Assembly (NCBI GenBank): GCA_963921825.1
Contig: OY997589.1
Location: 56,274,959-56,338,958 of the forward strand
Reading direction: 5' to 3'
DNA: 64,000 nucleotides
Source: Erodium maritimum
Lineage: Eukaryota; Streptophyta; Magnoliopsida; Geraniales; Geraniaceae
The notes beneath the pieces are model-generated. The model was given only the letters and a program-made list of their open reading frames with translations. It had not been told where the DNA came from and did no database searches. Within the stretch, counting starts at the first letter, position 1, and each line of letters starts with the position of its first letter. Below are positions 1 to 10,899 of the stretch, piece by piece. Position numbers and translations under genes: made by a program.

Positions 1-918
1 CACCCGGGTGGCACCAAGATGTACCGTGACATCAGGCGTCCCCAGACAGACGGTCAGTCCGAGCGCACTATTCAGATCTTGGAAGACATGCTGCGAGCAT
101 GTGTGCTGGACTTCAGGGGATCATGGGAAACCCACCTGCCGTTGGTCGAGTTCGCCTACAACAACAACTTCCAGGCCAGTATTGGGATGGCACCGTTTAA
201 AGCGTTGTATGGTAGGCCGTGTCGGTTGCCAGTTTGCTGGGCAGAGGTGGGGGACAAGAGTTTGCTGGGGCCAGATCTTGTCCGAGAGACGACAGAGAAG
301 GTCGCGCTGATACGCGAGCGGTTGAAGACCGCACAGAGTCGGCAGAAGAGCTATGCCGAAAGACGACGTCGACCTCTTGTGTTCGCAGTCGAGGATCACG
401 TGTTCCTGAAGGTGAGCCCGAGGAAGGGACGGGTGCGGTTCCGACGCAGCGGGGGCAAGTTAGCCCCGCGGTACATTGGCCCGTTCGAGATCTTGAACAG
501 AGTGGGAGCAGTGGCCTATCGTCTGGCGTTACCACCGCAACTTGGGAGAGTTCATAACGTCTTCCACGTGTCCCAGTTGCGGCAGTACAATGCCGACCCC
601 TCCCACGTCATTGAGTGGACAGATATCGAGGTGGCTGACGATGTCTCCTATGAGGAGCAGCCGGTTCGAATCATGGACACGCGAGAGCAGGTCCTGCGTG
701 GCAAGGTTATCCGCCTAGTATGGGTGCAGTGGAGGCATCACGGGGCTGAGTCGACTTGGGAGCGCGAGGACGAGGTTCGCGCGAAGTACCCCGATTTGTT
801 CGACTCCCGAGGTACGTCTGTTTTAAATTTTGCGGACGAAATTCCTTTAAGGGGGGTAGATTGTAAGAACCACTCCCGGTCAATGCCAGTCAAATCGGCG
901 AAAAACAGGAAAATTTAA
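1..918 (+). CDS. Ty3/gypsy polyprotein, 3' end: integrase C-terminal part with chromodomain (partial)
   Basis: The frame is open from base 1, so the start lies upstream of the window. Early residues carry PQTDGQSER, which holds the catalytic glutamate of a retroviral-type integrase; the usual preceding His is Arg. Mid-protein comes the GPY/F module (YIGPFEILNRVGAVAYRL) followed by NVFHVSQLR. The last third has a chromodomain-like strand (VWVQWRHHG, STWERE, YPDLF), which in chromoviruses is thought to direct integration to particular chromatin. The reading frame runs 57 bases past the LTR start before stopping. No internal stop is seen, so this element may have been young. The clade looks Tekay/Del-like from the chromodomain and the 3-kb LTR; that label is inference. 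Confidence 0.93.
   Translation, partial: HPGGTKMYRDIRRPQTDGQSERTIQILEDMLRACVLDFRGSWETHLPLVEFAYNNNFQASIGMAPFKALYGRPCRLPVCWAEVGDKSLLGPDLVRETTEKVALIRERLKTAQSRQKSYAERRRRPLVFAVEDHVFLKVSPRKGRVRFRRSGGKLAPRYIGPFEILNRVGAVAYRLALPPQLGRVHNVFHVSQLRQYNADPSHVIEWTDIEVADDVSYEEQPVRIMDTREQVLRGKVIRLVWVQWRHHGAESTWEREDEVRAKYPDLFDSRGTSVLNFADEIPLRGVDCKNHSRSMPVKSAKNRKI
849..860 (+). other. Polypurine tract of the gypsy element
   Basis: A purine run (AAGGGGGGTAGA) lies directly before the TG that opens the LTR. This is where plus-strand DNA synthesis is primed in LTR retrotransposons. Its position confirms that the downstream repeat is the 3' LTR. Confidence 0.8.
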
Positions 919-2620
919 AAAATTTAGACACACAATTAAATGAACCTAAATCTGACCCCGAGGGTCATACCGGACTTAATTTGACCCCGATATCGACCAA
1001 AGTGAGTTCCGGGGGACTCAGGGCAACTTTCTGACCAATTTGGGAAATGTTGACTTTTTGCTGGAAAAGTCAACCGAGCGACGTTTTGGTCCATTCGAGA
1101 CCCGTTTTGGATCTAAAAAGCTTAGCCGTCATCGCAGCGGTCTTAGTTGAGTCGTTTCCTTGTAGCCCGTGAAGTTTCGTAATTTCTTGGAAAAAGTACC
1201 CGTTCGGGGCCCGAGACGGCCGAATTTCGCGAATCTGATTTTCTCTCCTCCTTCTCTCTTCTTGGAAAAAGTACTCGTTCGGGTCCCAAGTGGGCCCGGG
1301 TTTGGGACCCACTTGCCACATGTCAATTATGTGGTGGTGTTAGGTTTTTGGACAAGATAAGGAAGACTACATCAAGGGGGGGTTCGGCCATGTTCAAAAA
1401 AAAGGGAAAAATAGAGTGTTTAGAGAGAGAAAAGAAGAGAGAAGGAGGAGAGAAAAAGAGAAGGAATTTCTAGGGTTTTGGCATTTCTTGATCATTCGAC
1501 CGGTGGATCGTCTCAACGATAGAAGAACCGAGTTCCCATCGTCATTCTCTACGGTGAGCAACTATCCGATTTTCGTTTTGTTAAGTTTAAAAGTTAGGGT
1601 TTGGGTTAAAACTAGTAGTTTGTGGTTGAGTTGAGGTGTGGGGTTCGTTGGAGACGTTTGGGGGCGAAGGTTGGACGTTTTCCAGTGACCGGAGGCTCGG
1701 GGGAGCTCCGACCACCGTGTAGGGTGGCTGGCCGGACCTTGGGGTGGCTGGCCGGAGCTAGGACCGGCCACCACCATGGTGAACCGGCCCCAAACCGGCC
1801 CTAGCCACCCACGGCCAAGGATGGCCGGGTGGGGCCCACATGCTCGGGTATCGGGTTTTTGTGTTCGGGTGGTTTAGGACGATCCCCAAGTTGTTAATCC
1901 ACACCCGGATCAAAATTTGGAATTAAATTGTGAAAGTTGTAATTGACGGGTTTAGAAACTTTAAATGCGAATTAAATTACTCGGAAGTCGGAAATTGATT
2001 CCGTCGAGTGCATAGGAACCCTTGAATTATTCTAAGACCGTAGAAACAAAAACGAGAATTTTCAGAGCCCCGGAAGGACGTTTTCCAATCCCGGATAGAT
2101 TCGCTGGGTCAGGCGAAACGGGCCTTTCCGGGTCCATTATCGACAATGTCGAGTAATTGGGAAGTTTGGGAGTGATCGACATTGTCGGGGTTGCTTTTGG
2201 GCGTCAAGTTTATTAAAATTCAGTTTATGCCTGCAAGCTTAAAAGTGTTTTAAACTGTGTTCTTATTAGATCGTGCCACTGACAGAGGAAAGGGAAAGCT
2301 AGGCAAGTGATTGTGATCACGCCGGAGCTTGGTTGTGAGCTTTTGGAGAAAGCATACGAGGTAGGGAAAAGTAGCCGGATCTCGGCCCTAACTAGGGAAA
2401 GTTAACAGTAGAAATGCATGTGACACTTGGGTGTCATGGGTTAAGTAAGTTTGTCGAACAATAGAAAGGCAGGCGACACCGGGTGGTGTCGTATGATACG
2501 GGAACGTATCGAACAATAGAAATGCATGTGACACTTAATAGTGTCGTAGGAGCAGTGAACTTATTGATATTAGAAATACTGGAGGCATCTGATTATGCCC
2601 GGAGGTTGATTGTTTAGTTT

Positions 2621-3070
2621 GTGTCTTGGGTGGCCATGAGTGCCCGTGGGGTTGTTAAACCCATATTTTATTGTTGGTGTGTCTTGGGTGGCCATGAGTG
2701 CTTGTGGGGTTGTTAAACCCGTATTTTACTATTGGTGTGTCTTGGGTGGCCATGAGTGCCCGTGGGGTTGTTAAACCCGTATTTTACTGTTGGTGTGTCT
2801 TGGGTGGCCATGAGTGCCCGTGGGGTTGTTAAACCCGTATTTTACTGTTGGTGTGTCTTGGGTGGCCATGAGTGCTTGTAGGGTTGTTAAACCCGTATTT
2901 TACTGTTGGTGTGTCTTGGGTGGCCATGTGTGCCCGTGGGGTTGTTGAACCCGTGTTTTACTGTTGGTGTCTTGGGTGGCCATGAGTGCCCGTGGGGTCG
3001 TTGAACCCGTGTTTTACCGTTGGTGTCTTGGGTGGCCATGAGTGCCTGTGGAGTGTTAAATCGGTGTTGT
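2621..3070 (+). repeat. 58-bp minisatellite inside the gypsy LTR
   Basis: About eight head-to-tail copies, each containing GGGTGGCCATGAGTG followed by a TTAAACCC or TTGAACCC segment. Starts at 2621, 2679 and 2737 are exactly 58 bp apart; later copies shorten slightly. A related array lies in the second LTR copy at 34933-35500. Confidence 0.88.
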
Positions 3071-3124
3071 TACTGTTTGTTGAGCTTTACTTGTGATTGT
3101 GATTGTGGTTACCTGGGGATGGGG

Positions 3125-3300
3125 TGTGACAGGTCGATAGCCTGATCCGACTGCGTGTCGGGAAAAGTGCGACGGGTTGACCGCCTGATCCAACCGTCGT
3201 GTTGGGAAAAGTGCGACAGGTCGACAGCCTGATCCAACCGTCGTGTTGGGAAAAGTGCGACAGGTCGTCCGCCTGATCCAACCGTCGTGTTGGGAAAAGC
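3125..3300 (+). repeat. 44-bp tandem repeat inside the gypsy LTR
   Basis: Four copies marked by GCCTGATCC at 3140, 3183, 3227 and 3271, each followed by a GTCG(T/G)GTTGGGAAAA-like segment. Spacing is 43-44 bp. The short minus-strand ORFs here are by-products of the repetition. Confidence 0.85.
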
Positions 3301-3879
3301 GCGTGGGGACTGAGTAGCTGGAGTGCGATCCTTTGCGATCTTGTTTAGTGTGCGATCCTTTGTGATCTTGGGTGTTGCGTGGTTATCTTTCATGTCTTTG
3401 GAGGAAGTCGTAATCGTTGTGTCGGGTCTACATTACGTGTCCGAGTGTTGAGTCGGTTGAGGAAAGTAATAGTCGTGTGTCAGTCTGGTTACTTGAGTTT
3501 GGGGATATTAGTCCCCGCTGTTTGGGGTTGTTGTTGTTTCCGGCATGTTCTGCTAAGTATGTCGTAGTCAGTCTGGTATCCGTGGTGGTGAGCGAACGCT
3601 CATCCTAGCTGCTTTTCCTACAGGTACCAGTCGCGGGACGGACTAGGTGAGCTCTCGAAGCTTGAAGGGCTGGGAGCGGGAGTTCGGGTTTCCTTTTGAG
3701 TCTAGCGACGTACGCCTTGTATTTTGTCCGCTTGTTGGGACGTACTTTTGAGTTATAAATTATTATTTTGATTAACTAAATGGTGGTTTTAAAGCGATTT
3801 ATTTAAAAGGTTTGAAAATGTTTTATTGTCTTAAACGTTCGCGTTTCGGGTTCGGTTCTACTGAATTTGGGGCGTGACA

Positions 3880-5440
3880 ATTTATCTTGCAATGATCATC
3901 AATTTAGAACTTCAAGTCTTTATATAAGCTTTCGGTCACATTTTTTTCCAGTAATTGCATGTATCTTGTTTACTTGGATGATGGGTCCAATAAATTTGTT
4001 TCGTGACAATTTATAGAACTTCATGTTCACAATATCATGACTTGTGTAAACTTCAGGTTACACATCGAATTTGTATAATGTTCACACAAATATGAATAAG
4101 CATATATTATAATTTACACAATGAACGAACTCGTGGGGTGTATAAATATAGATTTTGAATATGTATATAACCACACACCGAGAAAGCTCGTGGGGGTATT
4201 CGTAGTAAATAAAAATAACTATATATAAAATTTTAGGCATTAAACCATGGACACAAGTTACAAGCTTCAGGCTTAAATTTCAAGTTTATACTTTGAACCA
4301 AAACTTCAGGTTTTGTCATCATTAGGTACATGTGAACTTCAGGTCACTCTAATTTCTTCAGGTTATAAAACCCACGATCTTTAATCAAAACTTCAGGTTC
4401 CGTAAATCTTTTCTCGTTAATATTTGAACTTCGGGTTCAAAATGGTTCGACATTGTAAAACTATAAAATTAATATAATCAACTAAGTAAAAATATAAGTA
4501 AAGAACGTGCCATTATTTACATGAACCATCAACTATAATACTCTTATTCATATATGGGAGAGAATACACAACCATTTGTTGTACCATGTATTTGGAACTT
4601 CTGGTCCAACATACATCAAGTCAATGGTATTATGTATTTGAAAATTCTGATCCAACATATCATCATATTTGTAAACTTCAGGCTACAAATATACAACCTC
4701 ATAAATTTATTTACAAGATAACCATGCGACGAGAGAACACATGGAGTAGCTAAACTACTCATGCAACCGTATCGTGATTTTTTTTCAAGCTTCACGCTTT
4801 TAAGCCAAGTTGCATGTTATAAGAAAAACGGTTCGTATCTTGGAACTTCAGGTCCAGATGATTCGATTTCAACAAATCTCATATTCGAGTATCAAATAAA
4901 AACAAAACACAAGTATATAATAAACATCAAGTTTCTGATGTGAAAGATCCAATGTATATTGGCAATCACTGAGCATACTTATCGAAAAACGTAAGTGAAC
5001 TTGTATAAATAAGCATGAATCAAATTCAAATAAATTCACGATAATAGGAAACTTTGATACCTGGATAATAGAGCGATTCGTGCTGATAACGTCTTATGAA
5101 AATAAGGAAAATATGTTGACAATGGAAGAACAATGGAAGAACAATAGAAGAACAATAGCAAGAGAAAACAAGAGAATATGGAGAGAGTAGAAATCGAATA
5201 TTATTGATCACTTCATCCTTTACAATGACCTCTATTTATAGGCTCATAATCATAGAGACATAATCTTAATGAACTACATAAATAATAGAATTCAAAATAC
5301 AAAAGTCTTGTAACTTCTATCTAGAATATTCCATGTGGTCATCCAATTAAATATTCATAACAATTTCACTATTTTTGTACAAGCTTACATCTGTTCTCTT
5401 CACTTTCTAAAACCTTTCCCTATCTAACCAAAACGATAAT
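3880..5440 (-). mobile_element. Ty1/copia fragment: leader and LTR part, minus strand
   Basis: Bases 4690-5100 align by eye with 38370-38770, which lies just upstream (on the minus strand) of copia gag remains. The shared anchors are the AAAGATCCAATGT(A/G)TATTGGC stretch split by small changes and a GATAACGT junction (5085 and 38765). An LTR-like AT-rich stretch with AGAACAAT repeats and a TATAAATAG-type motif in reverse (5228-5240) follows. The gypsy LTR ending at 3879 cut away the gag side. The outer LTR edge near 5440 is not resolved. No coding sequence is seen. Confidence 0.6.
3905..4860 (+). repeat. Dispersed AACTTCAGGTT motif array in the copia leader
   Basis: At least a dozen near-copies of AACTTCAGGTT (variants AACTTCAAGTC, GCTTCAGGCTT, AACTTCGGGTTC, AACTTCTGGTCC) occur at irregular 30-80 bp spacing. 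On the transcribed minus strand the motif reads AACCTGAAGTT. The homologous leader at 38410-38510 keeps only a few copies. Function is unknown. Confidence 0.7.
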
Positions 5441-5967
5441 GGCAAATTCACGATGGCGTCGATTCTACATGTGGACAGATGATGGATTCACGGTAAGACC
5501 AATTCCAGATCGGGGCCACTGGTCTTGTTAATCTTTGTTGCAATATCTATATTTGTTGTTCATCTTTGTTCGATTACTAGACGTCGAGATTTCGATTTCC
5601 AGATTTCTCCGCCTCCGTCTCCAACCGCGACATCAACACCGTCGAAGTTCAGATGCTGATTTCTTTAGTGTGTGGTTTCCAGATCTGGCATGGCGAGGCG
5701 AGTCCCTGCGTCCGTGAGCTCCTTTAGTCGACCACACCATCGTCTCCGTCCACGAGCATCTACTATTCTCTTCTCCGGCTTCTACATCCGAAGATTTGTT
5801 GAAGGGGTTTAGTGTCAATTTGTGTTTTTAGGATTCTGGCTATTAATTATTTAGTGTTTGATTGTTGTATTGGATTTGAATGGATAAAAGTGCAATAGTT
5901 TTAACTATCAATTTGGGGATTTTGTACCGTGTATTTTAGAACTGATTAGGAGAATAAAAGGATTGAT
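5441..5967. other. Unassigned sequence flanking the hAT insertion
   Basis: I see no recognisable protein domain or RNA. A CT-rich part (5600-5780) has short open frames in both directions and could be an old 5' UTR or exon fragment, but no splice or codon evidence supports this. It continues across the hAT at 28507. Confidence 0.35.
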
Positions 5968-5975
5968 GTAGGCGA

Positions 5976-6150
5976 TAGGGATGACAAAATAACCCGAACT
6001 CGACGGGTATCCGATGTACCTTATCCGATCGGGTAGGGTATTGACCGGGTATTTTTTGAAACCGGGTAGGGTATTATCGGTTGACCGGGTACATTGACCG
6101 GATACGGGTAGGGTTCGGGTTTGGCCTTACCCGCCCCGAACTCTACCCGA
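5976..6150. repeat. hAT left terminal region with subterminal repeats
   Basis: The terminal inverted repeat is followed by repeated GGGTAGGGT, GACCGGGTA and ACCCGA motifs on both strands, ending in an AT-rich tract with an AAATA microsatellite near 6166-6180. Confidence 0.82.
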
Positions 6151-6199
6151 TCTTATATGTATATATAAATAAATAAATAAGTTCACGATTATAAACCTA

Positions 6200-7028
6200 A
6201 TGATAAGTCAATTACAATTAAGGAGTGGAGAATGGGTAACATGGGAGAGTGGTCTGGAGAATGAAATTTTGGCTCATTTTAATACACTATTTGCGGTTGA
6301 AGCAGGAATGGAGGATAGTGTGAGTGGTTTATTTCCTAAGACCATTACAGATGAAGATAACAGAGAACTACTTAAGCCAATCACATGAGAAGAGGTGAGA
6401 AAAGCTATTTTCCAGTATGGAACCGCTTAAATCTCCACAACCTGATGGGTTTAACCCGTGGTTCTATCAACATTATTGGGGGATGGTAGGCGAAGGCGTA
6501 ACCCAGATGGTCCAAAACGCTTTCCATAAGAAGAGATTGCATGCAGGTTTAAATGAAACAAATTTGATCCTAATTCCGAAAGTAAAGAACCCGGAGACTA
6601 TTGGTGAATACCGGCCTATAGCTTTGTGCAATGTGTTGTATAAGGTTATTACTAAGGTCATGGTGAGTCGTATGAAAGGGATGTTGCATAAGGTAATATC
6701 GGAATCTCAAAGCGCTTTTCTGGCTGGTAGACTAATAACTGATAATGTGATCTTATCTGGGGAAATTATCCATCACCTACGTAGAAGGAAAAATGGAAAT
6801 AAGGGGCTCATGGCGATGGAACTAGACACGCGCAAGGCGTATGACATAATCGAATGGAATTATCTGGAGCGGGTGATGATCCGAATGGGCTTTCACTCAA
6901 TGTGGATAGGCTTTATTATGGAGTGTGTACGCTCGACAGAATTATAGGTAGCATCTGAAGGAAGAAGACTCGGGCCGGTGAATATGGAGCGGGGAATCAG
7001 GCAGGGGGACTCGCTATCACCATATTTA
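6200..7028 (+). pseudogene. LINE (L1-type) ORF2, first part: start of the reverse transcriptase
   Basis: Two consecutive frames give a plant L1 reverse transcriptase: a KSPQPDGFNPWFYQHYW segment (family PDG), LILIPKVKNP, YRPIALCNVLYKV, SQSAFLAGRLITDNV, and MAMELDTRKAYDIIEW with the first catalytic Asp. After a stop near 6945 the frame goes on with GIRQGDSLSPYL. Stops at 6386 and 6945 show it is dead. No endonuclease or ORF1 precedes it, so the LINE is 5'-truncated, as is usual for LINEs. The copia array interrupts it at 7028, and reading resumes in frame at 22264 once the array and one 5-bp duplication are removed. Confidence 0.92.
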
Positions 7029-8716
7029 TGTTAGTCTTAGTGCCCGTAGTTCAATCCTAAATGTCCAAATGTATATATCATCGTTAGCAATAAAATTAAA
7101 GCGGCTTTATATTACTTATGTGTTGGAGTAATATATCGATGTGTGCTCTGATCTATGCCCACCATGCGAATAGAACCATAGATCGAGATAGATCACACTC
7201 GATGGGTCCCTAGTCAACAAAGCTTCACTAGAAGCGACTAGTATGAAAGATGGCTCTTTATGGCTTACGTTCTGTTAGTCATTGGAATGGGATTCCGGAG
7301 TCTGATCATAGATATCATGTGGGACATGATATTGGACGACCCACCCTGAATATGTGCCATAGATTAAGTCATGAACATATTCAGTGTTGTAGCTTGTCAT
7401 GTATCCTTAGACCAAGGAGTCTTTGTGATCGCTATGTAGTCAACAACTGAGTTTGACCTGAGCCTAACGTTGTCCGTAACAGGGCTTCCATAACGGCCAG
7501 GATTGGCTTGGGGACGGGCTACATGAGTGACACGAAAGACGGCTAAGGGATTTATCCCTCATACTAAGGTATGGGAAAGATATCGGTTCTCGGCCACTTG
7601 ATCGAGAGTGACTGGAAGAATAGCATGGCCATGCACATGATACTGGGTATCATATCTTCAGTCATCTCACATATCAAGGAACGGTGATTGAGAATAATAA
7701 GGATGACGGCTCTATGCCTTATCTCAATCAGGATATCGGAGATAAAAGGATAATGACAGGGACGACGGAAAGGTTAGAATCGACAGGGTCGATTCGTTAT
7801 GTAGTGTCAGGCAATACTAAAGTCTCGTTAGTTGCCACTTAAATAGGATCAAGTAAAATGGGATTTTACGTTGATCTATTGACATGCATAAACCTAAGGG
7901 TCACACCGGAGGATGAAACTCATTGACACATTTATGGAGAATGGCCAAAAGGGAGTTGTCTCGGGACATGACCAAAACTGGGTTTTGGGTCATGTGCCCG
8001 TAAGTGAATAGGACTTTACGGATCGAGACAAGGCTTGGAGTCTTGGGATTGATCGCGTCGGATAATGTTGGACATTTCCGGTATGGAAGGCATGGAGGCG
8101 ATGAGCGAATCACGGGACCTCGTTGGAAATGGCCACGGGCCATGTTCCAAGAAGCCCATGAAAGGCCCATGCAACCAAGGCCCATGGAACTAATTAATCA
8201 AGTCTTGATTAATTAGTACTAAGTAAGCAAGACAAGGATTAAGGTGTTGGTGATTCACCACCTAACCCAATCTTGTCTTGCCATACTTTGTCCTATTTAC
8301 ACCTTACTTGTCACCATGCTTGTCCCATGCCTTTAGTTGGACAAGTATGGGTTTTGTTATGTTTAAGTCATCTTTTTTCAACATAACAAACACTAGACAA
8401 GAATAGGAAACACATTTTCTCTCCCTCTTCCATGGCCATTTCGGGTTTGGCTAGTTTCCACCTCCATGTTTGTGTTCTTGAGTCCTCAAAGAGAAGAACT
8501 ACGTGGCTTTGATTCCCAAGTGGATACGTAGGCGTCTTGGAGACTCAAGCCAATCATTCGTTAACCGGTGTTCTTGTTTTGGTAAGAACTAGTGCTGAAT
8601 TTTTCTCTTGTTAATCCATTCTTTGTTAGTTGTTTCATGGTTTTAATTGTCTCTTGGTTTTCATTGATTTTCCGCTGCGAGTTGGTTCATCTCCAACCCT
8701 ACCTCGAGACCCAACA
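7029..8716 (+). mobile_element. Copia LTR 1 of the array
   Basis: Length 1688 bp, opening TGTTAGTCTTAG and closing GAGACCCAACA. Size and downstream primer site fit Angela/Tork-type plant copia; that lineage is tentative. It carries G at 8640 where LTRs 2 and 3 have C. A 27-base palindrome lies at 8190-8216. Confidence 0.95.
8190..8216. repeat. Perfect 27-nt palindrome in the copia LTR
   Basis: CTAATTAATCAAG, one T, then its exact reverse complement. The same palindrome is at 14961-14987, 21732-21758 and 57243-57269. It lies in the likely U3 part, so a protein-binding or cruciform role is possible but unproven. Confidence 0.85.
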
Positions 8717-8717
8717 G

Positions 8718-8729
8718 TGGTATCAGAGC
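8718..8729 (+). other. Primer binding site, unit 1
   Basis: TGGTATCAGAGC lies one base after the LTR. This is the usual complement of the 3' end of plant initiator methionine tRNA, used to start minus-strand DNA synthesis. Confidence 0.9.
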
Positions 8730-10270
8730 CGTGCTACCTTCGGGATTCACAAGACGGTGTTCATAGTTTCGGTTTTGCTTGAAAGTTTCGTTTTTGGCAT
8801 GTTGTTTTGCTAAATTGTTTGATAACATGTTTTAAATTCTTGTTTATGGATTTAATGCATGTAAAATGAATTTTTGAAAATTATTTCAAATCTGGAAATT
8901 TTGAAAAAAGTTTGATTTTTCGGGTCTCGGGAGCGGGACTCTCGGGGAGCCGAAACCGAGACCGAACGGGGCTCCGTTGGACGGAGCTAGGCCAAGCATG
9001 ACCATTGGATGGTTGATATGCTAAGGCTAAACCGTTTTGTTAGTTATGACGAGTTTGGAACCGTCATGACGAACTCGAAGATCAAATGTTCAAAAGTTTC
9101 ATTTTTGAACGGTTTCGATAAACCGAGCATCAAAAAATTTCGAAACTTGGCTATTAATTAAAACCGGAAAATCACATGATGTTTGATAACATGCTTGTTT
9201 GATAACACGATGTGTGATGTGATGTTGGCATGGTGTACATAATAGCCCCGAGCTCAATTTAATTATTTATCGCTTTTCACGGCCTGCGAGCCGTTAGAGT
9301 CAACGTGTAATTATTCTTTCAAGGTGTGGTCGTCGAACCACTTGTTTGTAATATTTATTTATTCCCGACCTGCGAGTCGTGTATTAAATTGTAATATTTT
9401 ACTCAAGATGAAGAAAGGGCGAAAAGGTCATTTGGTGGCTTTTCGGGTGTTGGCATCGGCTTGGAGTCGGTGGAGCTCAAGAAGCTAGTGGGAGTTAGTT
9501 TAGGGGGCTATTATGTGCATATTTATCGCTTTATGCTTGGTTTAGTTTATGCATGATTAATTCTGTGTTTTAGAATTGCATGCTTAACTTTATTTACCGA
9601 GCATATCACCTCACATGCAAAGATAAAATTGGAATTTTAATCCTTGTGTGTGAGCCCTTAGAATCGTCATTACATTGGATGTAGTTGACGGGTTCGAAGG
9701 AAGAATTACATTGGAGGTAATTTGAGGCATCATTGCATTTGGAATGTAGTTGATGTGCTCATCGCATCTAGGATGTGTCAAAGTTTTAAACACAACCGGA
9801 CAAGTAAAAACGGGTCATGTCCGATACCTCCCAATTATCAACACCTTACTACCTCCCCGTCCTATGGGTGTCGTGCGCATTAGCGGAGCATCCATGGGAA
9901 AGCGGGGTAGTAGGTTTGGACGACATATGTGGGTGTCGTGCGCATTAGCGGAGCACCTACATAGTGACGGGCCATAGTTGAAAATTGGTGGACCCGACTA
10001 CGATTCTCAGCCTGAGGTTGAGCTAGGGTAACAGATAGGGTAAGCCGTGTACATAAGTGCATACCCTAGCCAAGAGTCACATTGGATGTGATTGGATGGA
10101 GTCCTACCTACATAGCTCGATTAAGTGGTGAGCATTAGTTCAGCTTAATCGAGTGAATCAAGGATCTTGGTTTCAGATTCTAAAGGTTTAGAATTGATTG
10201 TTGGTGTTTAAGCTTGATCTTCATAAAATTTATTCAGTTTACTGATTGAATTTTATCTGTTGTAGATCAA
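8730..10270 (+). other. Copia leader, unit 1 (noncoding)
   Basis: About 1.5 kb between the primer site and gag with no supported gene. It contains a direct repeat GTGTCGTGCGCATTAGCGGA near 9868 and 9933 (65 bp apart) and several ACATTGGATGTAGTTGA-like copies between 9670 and 10095. Such leaders usually hold packaging signals; none can be identified here. Confidence 0.6.
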
Positions 10271-10504
10271 ATGGCAAATTCAGCGAACATTAATAGTTTG
10301 TCATTAAAAACCATTCTTGACAGGGTCAAGCTAAATGGGACAAACTATTTGGACTGGTACAGAATTTTGAGGATAGTCCTCAAGTCTGAACGCAAAGAAT
10401 ATGTCCTTGACAAGGCTGTCTCTAAGACCATATCAGAGTTACATGAAGTGTCATTAACTGCTGAGAAGAATATCTCAGGGATCTGGGATCCAAGGATATT
10501 CTGA
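10271..10504 (+). pseudogene. Copia gag, internally deleted, unit 1
   Basis: The 77-codon frame opens with a copia gag N-terminus (LKTILDRVKLNGTNYLDWY, then LRIVLKSERKEYVLDKAV) and then jumps to SELHEVSLTAEKNI before a stop. The reversed relative at 45991-46348 keeps a central stretch of roughly 60-70 residues (LNGMSLKIESKMTIYRVMCS and on) that is missing here. Gag builds the cytoplasmic particle, so this copy could not do so. The start follows a clear leader and matches the family start. Confidence 0.85.
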
Positions 10505-10899
10505 TGGTCAACAAGGGAATTGGAAGTGGCAAGGGCTGGGCCCATGCGCACTTGGCAGGAAAGATGAGACACCTGAGAATGTCTGCTTCTACTGCCAACA
10601 GCCTGATCATTGGAACCGGGATTACAGGAAGTTCACGGCTGATCTGAAGAAGGGCAGTGGGACTGCGCCTTCATCAAATAGCCTGGATGATCTGAAGAAG
10701 GGCAGTAGGACTGCGCCTTCATCAGGAAACCTGGATGATCTAAGGAAGGGCGGTGGGATCGTGCCTTCATTCGGTATTAACTCTATAGAGCTACATCTCT
10801 CTACTTCCAAAGATTCATGGGTATTAGATACCATGACTGAATCTCACACATGCACTAATATATGGTGGCTGAAAGTAGGAGAGATTTGGAAAGCACGAA
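10505..10899 (+). pseudogene. Copia zinc knuckle and protease remains, unit 1
   Basis: Broken frames preserve CFYCQQPDHWNRDY, a CX2CX4HX4C knuckle whose last Cys is now Tyr. A repeated 14-codon stretch (LDDLKKGS(G/R)TAPSS) follows. At 10813-10860 comes SWVLDTMTESHTCT, the aspartic protease site in which the family DTG has become DTM. Both RNA binding and polyprotein cleavage should be lost. Confidence 0.78.

Larger units (their letters stand above)
862..3879 (+). mobile_element. 3' LTR of the Ty3/gypsy chromovirus
   Basis: It begins TGTAAGAACC and ends GGGGCGTGACA. The same ends recur in a second copy at 33222-36453, which fixes both limits. Length is 3018 bp. It holds AG-rich leader-like sequence near 1416-1470 and two minisatellites (2621-3070 and 3125-3300). 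The five bases after it are ATTTA; the matching left duplication is outside the window. It interrupts a minus-strand copia leader. Small ORFs inside it look like chance. Confidence 0.9.

Noticed and set aside
2621-3300. Regularly spaced repeats resembling a CRISPR array
   Set aside because: The units are contiguous minisatellites without unique spacers, inside a plant LTR.
5535-5717. Possible host exon next to the hAT
   Set aside because: Only 60 codons, with no splice support and no recognisable motif.
7250-7450. Small ORF beginning MALYGLRSVSHW that recurs at 14021, 20792, 49397 and 56303
   Set aside because: It lies inside the copia LTR and recurs only because the LTR does. No conserved domain.
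8718-8729. Possible tRNA gene near TGGTATCAGAGC
   Set aside because: This is a primer binding site complementary to a tRNA end; there is no cloverleaf around it.
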